Below, in pieces: positions 56,495-64,000 of a DNA stretch of 64,000 bases. How positions within the stretch are numbered: the first letter of the stretch is position 1; each line of letters opens with the position of its first letter. The notes beneath the pieces were generated by a model. That model saw only the letters and a list, made by a program, of their open reading frames with translations. It had not been told where the DNA came from and made no database searches. The stretch is from Thiomicrorhabdus sediminis (GTDB lineage Bacteria; Pseudomonadota; Gammaproteobacteria; Thiomicrospirales; Thiomicrospiraceae): contig NZ_CP040602.1 in the NCBI RefSeq assembly GCF_005885815.1, forward strand, positions 1,627,630-1,691,629. Reading direction: 5' to 3'. The position numbers were made by a program, and so were the translations under genes.

Positions 56495-56845
56495 AGATTC
56501 GCTACAGTTGTATGTCGATACGGTAATACTCAACCTCGGTTGCGTTTACTTTTATTTCAGTAAACAATCAAAGCGTTTGATGAAGCCAACTTCAAAAAAC
56601 TGCCTATGTAACAAAGGCCAAATTAAGTTAAAACATTATAATTTCTTCATTTTAGCGTCTTTTGCCAAGACTGCAATGAATTGCCATCAATTAAACATTT
56701 TTTTGCCTACTTTAGCCTCAATATGACTACTTTTGGTTTAAAGATTAAGGTTTAATAAGTTTTCAATAGAATAGATAATTGCAATTAAAAATAGTTAAAA
56801 GTTGCCAGTATCAAGCCTAGCGCTGTCAAAAGGATTACAAAGCTT
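56495..56845. other. Intergenic region between pcnB and the ICMT-family gene
   Basis: This AT-rich 351 bp stretch between divergent genes probably holds promoters for both. I see no gene, terminator or repeat. Confidence 0.5.
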
Positions 56846-57304
56846 ATGCAAAAATCTTCTCATAACTTAAAGCACCCATGGTTTTCTTACGCCTTAGTCA
56901 TCGCTCAATTCACCTTAATCGCGCTCTTGCTATTAGCCCTGCCACTGAGTTTTGCCTGGCCGGTATTGGCTATTCAAGCCGTTGCATTACTGCTCGCTTT
57001 AAGCGCTTTTTGGGCAATGAGCCTGCATAACTTCAATATTATCCCTGATCCTAAAAAAGGAGCCTTATTGGTTAAACACGGCCCCTATCGCTGGATTCGT
57101 CATCCCATGTACAGCTCGATCATTATTTTTTTCCTGCCTTTGGTGATGCTCGACTTTACCGGTATCAACCTGATTCTGTTTGCCAATTTGATGATAGTGC
57201 TGCTAATTAAATTGCACTATGAGGAGTGGCTTCTGGAGCAGGTATTTAATAACTATCCCGACTATCAATTACAGACTAAAAAGCTGTTTCCTTGGATTTA
57301 TTGA
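56846..57304 (+). CDS. Small membrane methyltransferase-like protein (ICMT/PEMT family)
   Basis: This 152-residue protein has four or five membrane helices and the family signature KHGPYRWIRHPMYSSI with a C-terminal YEEWLLEQVFNNYPDYQ. Isoprenylcysteine carboxyl methyltransferase-like bacterial proteins use S-adenosylmethionine; most substrates are unknown. AAAAGGA precedes the ATG. No neighbour indicates a substrate. Confidence 0.75.
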   Translation: MQKSSHNLKHPWFSYALVIAQFTLIALLLLALPLSFAWPVLAIQAVALLLALSAFWAMSLHNFNIIPDPKKGALLVKHGPYRWIRHPMYSSIIIFFLPLVMLDFTGINLILFANLMIVLLIKLHYEEWLLEQVFNNYPDYQLQTKKLFPWIY

Positions 57305-57342
57305 AAACCAAGAACCCCGTCCCGCATAAACGCCTTAAATCG

Positions 57343-57368
57343 GCTGTGAAAAACTAGTTATTCACAGC
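57343..57368. promoter_or_regulatory. 26 bp palindrome upstream of trpS
   Basis: GCTGTGAA and TTCACAGC are perfect 8 bp arms around AAACTAGTTA, whose core AACTAGTT is itself palindromic. It lies 126 bp before trpS. No T run follows, so it is not a simple terminator; an operator is possible. Confidence 0.4.
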
Positions 57369-57493
57369 AGAAAATGCGAAAATAGCCGCCATCCGACTTT
57401 TAAGGGGTTGCGCCAGTTAGCATCTTTTTGCTTGGGCACAAATAACAGCTCCCCTAATTTCACTTAATAACGACGATTCAAAACGGTTAACGC

Positions 57494-58504
57494 ATGACAA
57501 CAAACAAGCCTACGCTACTAAGCGGCATTCAGCCATCCGGAGATTTAATGATTGGAAACTATATTGGTTCCATTAAGAACTGGGTGAAAATGCAGGATGA
57601 CTACAACTGTCTATTTTCTTTGGTAAACATGCACGCCATTACCGTGGAACAAGATCCTAAAGAATTACATAAACGCAGCTTGGATTTTGTTGCCCTGTAT
57701 TTGGCCTCCGGTATTGATCCGGATAAAAGTACCGTATTTATCCAATCACACGTTCCAGAACATGCGGAACTGGCTTGGATTTTAAACTGTTCAACCTACA
57801 TGGGTGAACTGAACCGTATGACTCAATTCAAGGACAAGTCGCAAAAGCACGCACAAAACATCAATGTCGGTTTATTCGACTATCCGGTGCTGATGGCTGC
57901 TGATATTCTGCTCTACCAGGCTGAAAGCGTTCCGGTGGGCGCCGACCAAAAACAGCACCTTGAACTGACTCGCGACTTGGCAACACGTTATAACAACCGT
58001 TTTGAACGTGAAATCTTCAAGGTGCCTGAGCCGTTTATTCCACCGACCACATCCGGCGGTCGTATCATGAGCCTACAGGATCCGACCTCGAAGATGTCCA
58101 AATCGGATGAAAACAAAGGCAACTTCATTGGCCTGTTGGACGATCCTAAGACCATTATCAAGAAGTTTAAGAAAGCGACTACGGATTCCGGTTCCGACAT
58201 TATCTATGATCTGGAAAACAAACCGGGCGTGTCCAACCTGATTACAATCTATTCGGTAATCAGCGGACTGAGCATTAGTGAAGTGGAGAAACATTTTGAA
58301 GGCAAGATGTATGGCCACCTTAAAGTTGAACTGGGTGAATTGGTTGCCGAATACCTTGATCCGATTCAACAGCGTTTCTATGAAATCCGCAATGACGAGA
58401 CCCTGTTGAAAGGCATTCTTGCCAAGGGTGCCTTAAACGCGAGAGAGCAAGCCCAGAAAACCTTGCGTGACGTCCATGAAGCGATCGGTTTTGTTTTACC
58501 CTAA
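57494..58504 (+). CDS. trpS: Tryptophanyl-tRNA synthetase
   Basis: This 336-residue class I synthetase has [16 protein letters not shown] (HIGH-type) and SKMSKSDEN (KMSKS). It charges tRNA-Trp. The length is standard for the bacterial enzyme. Confidence 0.96.
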   Translation: MTTNKPTLLSGIQPSGDLMIGNYIGSIKNWVKMQDDYNCLFSLVNMHAITVEQDPKELHKRSLDFVALYLASGIDPDKSTVFIQSHVPEHAELAWILNCSTYMGELNRMTQFKDKSQKHAQNINVGLFDYPVLMAADILLYQAESVPVGADQKQHLELTRDLATRYNNRFEREIFKVPEPFIPPTTSGGRIMSLQDPTSKMSKSDENKGNFIGLLDDPKTIIKKFKKATTDSGSDIIYDLENKPGVSNLITIYSVISGLSISEVEKHFEGKMYGHLKVELGELVAEYLDPIQQRFYEIRNDETLLKGILAKGALNAREQAQKTLRDVHEAIGFVLP

Positions 58505-58540
58505 TCGATCCAAGACTTATTAAGCCCGACAAGACTTAAT

Positions 58541-58577
58541 AAAAAACCAGCCTCAATCAAAACGGCTGGTTTTTTTA
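58541..58577 (+). terminator. Terminator behind trpS
   Basis: AAAACCAGCC and GGCTGGTTTT pair around an 11-base loop and are followed by a T run. The convergent amidohydrolase gene ends at 58601, so it may act both ways. Confidence 0.8.
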
Positions 58578-58600
58578 TTTCTACAATAAGCCAATCCACA

Positions 58601-59455
58601 TTATTGATCCCCCTCTTTAAATAAACGGTAAGCGTTATCGTAGGCCAGCTTATTGGCCACTTCCGGCGGTAAATCATCAAGCCAATCATTAATATCACTA
58701 ACGACCTGATCAAATGTCTGCCAGCGGTTGACGCTAAAGGTATCGACCGCAATCATAAACCGATCCTGGTAATCGATAAACAATTGCTGCCACGCTTCTG
58801 AAAGTTTGCCATTGGCTAACAACTGCTTATCTCTTACCGAGGTATCTATGTAAAGATTGTTTGGGTGTCGCTGTAAAACCTCTCGCAGATAATCCGGATC
58901 GGGCTGCGTACCCAAATGCGCCCATAAAACGGTAACATTCGGAGCCAAAGCGAACACTTCATCTAGGATTTCCGCATCACCGTGAATCTGCATAAACAGG
59001 CTCTGCTCTGCGGCGATTTCAACCAAACCTTTAAGCACCGGTGATTTGCGGTCCTTGGCAAAGATATGGATTTCTCCGATGCCGCGATAAAAGCCCTTCT
59101 CTAGGTTTTGTTTAACTTCCTCAAGAACATTCAGGTTATGCATCCAGTCACGTTTATCACTTAGTGAATGGTAAACCCCTAAAAACGGGATAATTCTGTT
59201 CGGACTATAACGATAGAGTTTTTCCGTACCGGAGTTAGGCGTACTCGAAATCAGCGCATATTTGACTCGATTTCGATCAAAGATCTGCATAACCTGCTGC
59301 TCACTGAAATGCGCCACATCTTCGTGACCGTAGTGCAAATGGCTATCAAACAATTCGCGTTTATTTTCTGCCCCAGCCGAATTTAACCAGAACGCCAAAA
59401 CCAGCATAGAATAAGAAACTCGCTTAAGCGACCGGCTCTTATTTGAATAATGCAT
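58601..59455 (-). CDS. Exported amidohydrolase-family protein
   Basis: The 284-residue protein from ATG 59455 has a signal peptide (LVLAFWLNSAGA) and a TIM-barrel amidohydrolase pattern: DSHLHYG (HxH metal site), RGIGEIHIF, MQIHGD, VLWAHLG and VAVDTFSVNR-like Asp. The start is set by the terminator at 59501-59530, which ends the sulP transcript; the longer frame to 59560 would begin inside it. The substrate is unknown. Export of a metal-dependent amidohydrolase (PF04909-type) is not usual. Confidence 0.75.
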   Translation of the reverse strand: MHYSNKSRSLKRVSYSMLVLAFWLNSAGAENKRELFDSHLHYGHEDVAHFSEQQVMQIFDRNRVKYALISSTPNSGTEKLYRYSPNRIIPFLGVYHSLSDKRDWMHNLNVLEEVKQNLEKGFYRGIGEIHIFAKDRKSPVLKGLVEIAAEQSLFMQIHGDAEILDEVFALAPNVTVLWAHLGTQPDPDYLREVLQRHPNNLYIDTSVRDKQLLANGKLSEAWQQLFIDYQDRFMIAVDTFSVNRWQTFDQVVSDINDWLDDLPPEVANKLAYDNAYRLFKEGDQ

Positions 59456-59500
59456 TATCTTTCTCCAATTTTTCCAACTAGCATTTAGCGTTTTTTTTGC

Positions 59501-59530
59501 AAAAAAAAAAGCACCGCTCAACGGTGCTTT
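59501..59530 (-). terminator. Terminator behind sulP
   Basis: On the minus strand AGCACCG, a short loop and CGGTGCT are followed by ten T. It is 11 bp after the sulP stop. Confidence 0.85.
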
Positions 59531-59540
59531 TAATAGAAGA

Positions 59541-61127
59541 CTAAACGTCTTTTTTACCACTCATCGAGACATGATAATGAGGGTCTTCCGAGACATTCAC
59601 TTCAATTAGCTGACGTGCATCCTCTAATAACAGCTGACATTCCGGACTTAGATGCTGTAATACCAATTTTTTACCGGCCGCCAAATATTTTTTGGTCAGA
59701 TTATCAATCGCTTCAACCCCGGTATGGTCGTAAACCCTCGAATGCTTAAAGTCGATCTTAACGCACTCCGGATCATTTTTAGGATCAAAACTATCGATAA
59801 AATTCTTCGCCGAGGCAAAGAACAGGGGGCCTTGCACTTTATAGACCTTAACCGTTTTACCGTCAATCTCTTCAATTGATTCTTGCAACATAATACGTTG
59901 CGCATGCTGCCAGGCAAACACCAATGCCGACACGATAACCCCGGCAATCACCGCTACGGCCAAATCAAACATAACCGTCAATACTGTGACCAGAACCATA
60001 ACAAAAGCATCGGCCTTGCTCATTCCACGCATAATATTCCAGCTCGACCAGTTAAAAGTGGCAATCACCACAAAGAACATCAAGCCGACTAAAGCACCGA
60101 TTGGCACCATCTCAATCCAAGACGAGGCGATCAATACAATCACCAATAAACCCAACGCGGCGGTGACACCAGATAAACGACCTGTTCCACCCGAGTTAAC
60201 ATTGATCATTGACTGACCAATCAAGGCACAACCACCCATGGTTCCAAAAGTCCCGGCGGTACAGTTCGCCGCACCCAAGGCGATACACTCTTGATTGGCC
60301 TTGCCACGTGTTTCAGTAATATCATCAATCAAGGTCATGGTTAATAGGGATTCAACCGAGCCGATAATCGTTAAGATAATGGCATAGGGCAACACAATCC
60401 AAAGCGTCTGCAAAGACCAGAAACCTTCCGGCAAGGTGGTAAACCAACTCAAACCTTGAAAACCACCTTCTACACCGTCACCAAAGATTAGAGATTCCAA
60501 AGTACCGGATACCGCCGCTCTATCGCCCACTGTAACCGCATTGATATCAAAACCTACCACCACTAAAGACACCAATACAATTGCTGCCAGTGCCGATGGT
60601 ACTGCTTTGGTTAAGCGCGGTAACAGATAGATGATCGCCAAGGTCGCCGCAATAATCATTAACATGATATTCAAGCTGTTGCCAGTCAACCAAGCACCGG
60701 AAGAGTCTTTAAACTGGGTAAACTGCGCCACCAAAATGATCAAGGCCAGACCATTAACAAAGCCGAGCATTACCGAGCTAGGCACCATGCGGATAAAACG
60801 CCCCCACTTCATAATGCCGATAAATATCTGCAAAGCCCCCATCATAATAACGGCAAGGAACAAATAAGATGCGCCGTGCTCCATAACAAGGTGCATCATA
60901 ACCACCGCTAAAGAACCGGCCGCCGCGGTGATCATTCCTGGACGCCCCCCAAATATGGCTGTAATCATACCGACGATAATCGCCGCATAGAGACCAACCA
61001 ATGGATGAACCCCCGCAACAAAGGCAAAAGCGACCGCTTCCGGGACGAGTGCTAAAGCTACAGTGATACCGGATAGGGTATCGTTTTTATAACTGCGCCA
61101 ATCAAATGGCTGAGATGCTTGGTTCAT
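59541..61127 (-). CDS. SulP/SLC26-family anion transporter with STAS domain
   Basis: This 528-residue membrane protein has the SulP core (SGITVALALVPEAVAFAF, NQECIALGAANCTAGTFGTMGGCALIG) with 10-14 helices and a C-terminal STAS domain (about residues 415-515, DFKHSRVYDHTGVEAI). SulP proteins carry sulfate or bicarbonate. Bicarbonate uptake fits an autotroph and has been proposed for SulP proteins in this group, but the substrate is not determined by sequence. Confidence 0.88.
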   Translation of the reverse strand: MNQASQPFDWRSYKNDTLSGITVALALVPEAVAFAFVAGVHPLVGLYAAIIVGMITAIFGGRPGMITAAAGSLAVVMMHLVMEHGASYLFLAVIMMGALQIFIGIMKWGRFIRMVPSSVMLGFVNGLALIILVAQFTQFKDSSGAWLTGNSLNIMLMIIAATLAIIYLLPRLTKAVPSALAAIVLVSLVVVGFDINAVTVGDRAAVSGTLESLIFGDGVEGGFQGLSWFTTLPEGFWSLQTLWIVLPYAIILTIIGSVESLLTMTLIDDITETRGKANQECIALGAANCTAGTFGTMGGCALIGQSMINVNSGGTGRLSGVTAALGLLVIVLIASSWIEMVPIGALVGLMFFVVIATFNWSSWNIMRGMSKADAFVMVLVTVLTVMFDLAVAVIAGVIVSALVFAWQHAQRIMLQESIEEIDGKTVKVYKVQGPLFFASAKNFIDSFDPKNDPECVKIDFKHSRVYDHTGVEAIDNLTKKYLAAGKKLVLQHLSPECQLLLEDARQLIEVNVSEDPHYHVSMSGKKDV

Positions 61128-61250
61128 TCCAACTCCATATTCATTCTAAACTGCTGCAAATTCTAACAAAAACAGCATTAAGATTGTGCTTATTCGTGTT
61201 TATCAACCGGGCTTGTTACAATATTATTCATCGAACCTGAGAACTGACTT

Positions 61251-61376
61251 ATGTGGATTGATTATCTTGGCGAAATTGCCATGCTATTTTTTGTATTGCT
61301 AATCGCCTTACATCTGGGCGTGCATTTTTGGTTTAAATGGCAAAAAAAGCGTAAACAGCGTGACAATCATGACTAA
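61251..61376 (+). CDS. Small single-helix membrane protein (41 residues)
   Basis: ATG 61251 to TAA 61376 encodes one hydrophobic helix (residues 9-28) followed by a basic tail (KWQKKRKQRD), which fits positive-inside topology. GAGAACTG precedes the start. It lies between the divergent sulP and the diguanylate cyclase gene. No family is recognised. The length makes chance possible. Confidence 0.45.
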   Translation: MWIDYLGEIAMLFFVLLIALHLGVHFWFKWQKKRKQRDNHD

Positions 61377-61496
61377 GCCATTAGTTTAATAAGGTTTTTG
61401 TGGATATTTTGTAGATTTATCCGTAAAATTATCAACCAGAAAAAAAACTAATCACCCTATCAGAATTTAAATAAACGGATCAATATAGGACACACC

Positions 61497-62360
61497 TTGC
61501 CAGATTCCACTTTTTACACTCAAGCCACCGTTTTGGTTTACGGCCTCCTCATTGCGATGTGGCTCTATATTGTGCTTTTCTATATTCTGCAATATAAAAA
61601 ACGTACTAAAACCAATAAAGCCCTTACCTTATTGCTCATCATCCTCGGTATTGATGCCTTCCGAAGCCTGTTTGAAAGCAGTTACTTCGGTGTCTGGTAT
61701 CTGTCCATTGCCGGCTGGCTCGATATGGATGTCTACACCCTTTTAATGGAACCGCAAAACGTTATCATTCCAAAGTTTGTTAACCTGCTGTCTACCTCGC
61801 TGGTAATTTTCTTTTTACATAAATATCTGCAGCGCGAGCGTTATAACTACCTTAATGCAATCAGTGACCCCTTAACCAAAGTCTACAATCGCCATTATTT
61901 TCATGAGGTGTTATTCAATCAACGCAAGCCGATCAGCAAAGACAAACAACTCAGCTATATGTTGATCGATATTGACGACTTCAAAACGATCAACGATGAA
62001 TGCGGTCATGATGCCGGAGACAAAACCTTGATTGCAGTGGCCCATACGATAAAGTCACAACTAAGAAGTGAAGATCTGGTCGTACGCTGGGGGGGAGAGG
62101 AATTTCTTGTCGCCTTACCCGGAATGGATGTGCTGACTGCGAACAAATACGCCGAAAATATCAGACTCGCCGTGGAAAAAATCAAAGCATGTGATTCTAA
62201 AATGCCAATAACCATCACCTCATCGGTGATTGAAGTACAAGACGCGATCGCAGATCAAGAGCTATTTGAAAAGGCATTTAAAATCTTGGATAAGACACTT
62301 TACCAAGCTAAACAGCAGGGTAAAAACACGGTAAAGATTGCGACTTTCGGTGATGCTTGA
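61497..62360 (+). CDS. Membrane diguanylate cyclase (GGDEF)
   Basis: This 287-residue protein has three membrane helices (about 12-32, 41-58, 93-110) and a GGDEF domain with GGEEF at 199-203. The inhibitory I-site RSED (190-193) lies exactly five residues before it, so feedback by c-di-GMP is expected. The start is TTG 61497, preceded by AGGA. It makes c-di-GMP, which may serve the PilZ protein seen among the flagellar genes. The sensed signal is unknown. Confidence 0.9.
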   Translation: MPDSTFYTQATVLVYGLLIAMWLYIVLFYILQYKKRTKTNKALTLLLIILGIDAFRSLFESSYFGVWYLSIAGWLDMDVYTLLMEPQNVIIPKFVNLLSTSLVIFFLHKYLQRERYNYLNAISDPLTKVYNRHYFHEVLFNQRKPISKDKQLSYMLIDIDDFKTINDECGHDAGDKTLIAVAHTIKSQLRSEDLVVRWGGEEFLVALPGMDVLTANKYAENIRLAVEKIKACDSKMPITITSSVIEVQDAIADQELFEKAFKILDKTLYQAKQQGKNTVKIATFGDA

Positions 62361-62385
62361 ACGACCTCTGGAGAGAGGTTGTTCA
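62358..62385 (+). terminator. Terminator-like hairpin at the GGDEF stop
   Basis: TGAACGACCTCT and AGAGGTTGTTCA form a 12 bp stem with one mismatch that includes the stop codon. A T run is not evident, so its strength is unclear. Confidence 0.45.
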
Positions 62386-62427
62386 AACACTGTAAAGTAA
62401 TTTCTAGCTAATAGTTAATGACTCATA

Positions 62428-62745
62428 TTAAGCCGGAATATAGCTACAGCAGTAATCTGCGATCTCTTTTACCTTAATACCAAACTTAGAATTGGCAGGC
62501 ACATCGAAACTGCTCCCATTAGGAATGGCGCGCCATTCAGTTTCGCCTGGCAACAATACCTCAACATCACCGGACAGCATTTCCATATTCTCAGCCATCT
62601 CAGTACCGAACTCATAATCACCCGGCATCATAATACCCAGTGTTTTACGCGAACCATCGGCAAACAAAACCGTACGGCTGGTAACCTTTCCATCAAAATA
62701 CACCGATGCTTCTTTAAGCACGGTTACATTTTCAAATTTAGACAT
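62428..62745 (-). CDS. ppnP: Pyrimidine/purine nucleoside phosphorylase PpnP
   Basis: This 105-residue cupin-like protein matches the YaiE/PpnP family ([50 protein letters not shown]). It splits nucleosides using phosphate. The gene stands alone. Confidence 0.9.
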   Translation of the reverse strand: MSKFENVTVLKEASVYFDGKVTSRTVLFADGSRKTLGIMMPGDYEFGTEMAENMEMLSGDVEVLLPGETEWRAIPNGSSFDVPANSKFGIKVKEIADYCCSYIPA

Positions 62746-62831
62746 GATATTTCCTTTCTTTCACAGTGCCTAACAGCGTAAAACCAATGTCACTGTGCCC
62801 ACTGGTTTTAAATCAAAAATAAACCTAAGCG

Positions 62832-63335
62832 CTAATCGGAACTGATCTGCGCGCTCATTTTGCCATGGCGTTTATGCATAAAATAAGTCGCCATAAAAAT
62901 CTCCCGCAAAAACAACGTTAAACCCAGCATAAAGCTGAGCATAGCACTGATAAATAAAGCCGCTATGAGATCAGCGCTATTAAAATCAAAAAACGCGCTG
63001 GCAAAAAGAGTCATAATCACCGCCGCAACCAACAACCCTGTAGTGGTGCAAAACAAAATGGCGCGATTCATATTACGCGCCCTTCTTTCCAAATAGCGGC
63101 GCTGCAGCAAAAGATCTTGAGTTTGCGTATCACTAATCGAAATCGAATGATCGCCGCTCATATCGCCGGCCAGAATCAATTTAGAATTAATCTTTTCAAT
63201 ACGATCGGTAATTCGAGCAAGACGCTGCGAAAACGCACCCAGAATAGCACCGACACCGGCAATCAAAAATACCGGCGCTACCGCCAATTGGATAAGCGCG
63301 GAAACACTATCAACATCTGCCGCTTGATTAATCAC
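62832..63335 (-). CDS. DUF2721-family membrane protein
   Basis: This 167-residue protein has three membrane helices (about 15-34, 90-110, 120-145) and the family pattern RLARITDRIEKIN and ERRARNMNRAI. Its function is unknown. It lies 17 bp after gloA on the same strand. Confidence 0.82.
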   Translation of the reverse strand: MINQAADVDSVSALIQLAVAPVFLIAGVGAILGAFSQRLARITDRIEKINSKLILAGDMSGDHSISISDTQTQDLLLQRRYLERRARNMNRAILFCTTTGLLVAAVIMTLFASAFFDFNSADLIAALFISAMLSFMLGLTLFLREIFMATYFMHKRHGKMSAQISSD

Positions 63336-63352
63336 TCTTTATTGCTCCAAAC

Positions 63353-63748
63353 TTAACCGCGCTGATGGTCGGCACCGATAAACTCTATCTGATAACCATC
63401 CGGATCTTCGGCAAAAGCGATAATGGTGGTACCGGCGTTCATTGGGCCGGCTTCACGAATGATCTTGCCGCCATTTTCTTTTACCGCATCGGCAGCTTTG
63501 TAGACATCGTCGACTTCAACCGCAATATGACCATACCCTTCACCTAAGTCATAACTTTGTACACCCCAGTTGTAAGTCAATTCCAACACCGTGTTTTCTT
63601 CTTCATTGCCATAACCCAAAAACGCTAAGGTAAACTCGCCTTGCGGATACTCTTTTTGGCGCAGTAGCTGCATTCCCATAACCTTGGTATAAAACTCAAT
63701 TGATTTTTCCAGATTACCGACACGTAACATTGTATGTAGCAAACGCAT
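63353..63748 (-). CDS. gloA: Glyoxalase I
   Basis: This 131-residue enzyme has the metal ligands seen in E. coli GloA: His5, the Glu in VLELTYNW, the His in [11 protein letters not shown], and the Glu in YQIEFI. It turns the methylglyoxal-glutathione adduct into lactoylglutathione. It is followed by the DUF2721 gene. Confidence 0.96.
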   Translation of the reverse strand: MRLLHTMLRVGNLEKSIEFYTKVMGMQLLRQKEYPQGEFTLAFLGYGNEEENTVLELTYNWGVQSYDLGEGYGHIAVEVDDVYKAADAVKENGGKIIREAGPMNAGTTIIAFAEDPDGYQIEFIGADHQRG

Positions 63749-63859
63749 AATGACTCCTTAGCAAATCGTCTTTTAGTCTAAAAATTTCGTTATTTTATAA
63801 AAAAATGAATAACAGATATTTTGCCAGATTAAGCCATTAATCTGCGGATTTTTTCATGC

Positions 63860-64000
63860 TTATCGCAGCCAGCGCCAGGCGATCAAGGCCGAGAAAAAAA
63901 CCGCTATCGCACTGATACTGTAGGCAAGTTCGGCACCGCCAAAACTCCAGGCGTAACCTGCGATAAACATACCGACTGCACCGCCTAAACCATGACTGCT
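63860..64000 (-). CDS. Partial MFS-type transporter (C-terminal end)
   Basis: The last 46 residues are visible before the stop at 63860-63862; the rest lies beyond the right edge. They form two hydrophobic helices (HGLGGAVGMFIAGYAWSF and SISAIAVFFSALIAWRWLR), with an HGLGGAVG pattern typical of major facilitator helix 11. The substrate cannot be judged. Confidence 0.55.
   Translation of the reverse strand, partial: SSHGLGGAVGMFIAGYAWSFGGAELAYSISAIAVFFSALIAWRWLR

Noticed and set aside
57343-57368. CRP site before trpS
   Set aside because: TGTGA and TCACA are present, but 12 bases apart instead of 6.
58601-59560. Longer amidohydrolase start at 59560
   Set aside because: It would start within sulP and span the terminator at 59501-59530.
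1-64000. CRISPR array, prophage, insertion sequence or tRNA
   Set aside because: No regularly spaced repeats, transposase or phage genes, and no cloverleaf with a conserved T-loop, were seen on reading.

Overview
This window looks like part of the chromosome of a motile, probably autotrophic gammaproteobacterium. The flagellar order (flgB-L, flgAMN, cheV), the polar-flagellum ring genes flgT and flgP, sigma-54 and sigma-28 promoters, and the set Fbp, Ppa, PEP carboxylase and a SulP transporter together resemble the sulfur-oxidising Thiomicrospira/Hydrogenovibrio/Thiomicrorhabdus group. That placement is inferred from gene content, not from a search. I saw no rRNA, tRNA, insertion sequence, prophage or CRISPR array.

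Region 1 (1-9990, minus strand) is a nonulosonic-acid locus transcribed toward the left edge. It holds legB-, legC-, neuD-, neuB- and neuC-like genes for a legionaminic-acid-type sugar. An amidotransferase set follows (WbpG/PseA-like, HisF-like, HisH-like), then a divergent second NeuB-family protein and the start of a kinase-like gene. An AT-rich four-helix membrane protein gene is coupled to the hisF-like gene. The position next to the flagellar genes suggests flagellin glycosylation, but this is inference; surface polysaccharide is the alternative.

Region 2 (10058-31656) is flagellar. Three minus-strand units, flgBCDE, flgFGH and flgIJKL plus an MltC-like transglycosylase, each start at a good sigma-54 promoter. 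Sigma-28-like promoters lie beside them. One is upstream of flgB in the same direction, one drives a plus-strand unit between flgI and flgH that holds a small basic ORF, and one precedes flgM. CheV and flgT diverge from flgA-flgM-flgN and a PilZ gene. A further minus-strand block holds an LpoA-like protein, an acidic membrane coiled-coil protein, a small lipoprotein, FlgP and a small exported coiled-coil protein.

Region 3 (31712-47466) is mostly housekeeping: pepN, an isolated pal, an FNR-type regulator, an unusual PfkB kinase-Rieske fusion, rlmB, rnr, an MltF-like transglycosylase, thiI, an HDOD protein, fbp and ppa.

Region 4 (47651-64000) holds ppc and motA, each with a one-base frameshift in a homopolymer. 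It also holds panD, motB, panC, panB, folK, pcnB, a small membrane methyltransferase, trpS, an exported amidohydrolase, a SulP transporter, a diguanylate cyclase, ppnP, a DUF2721 protein, gloA and the end of an MFS-type transporter. MotAB appear to sit at the end of the pcnB-folK-panBC unit.
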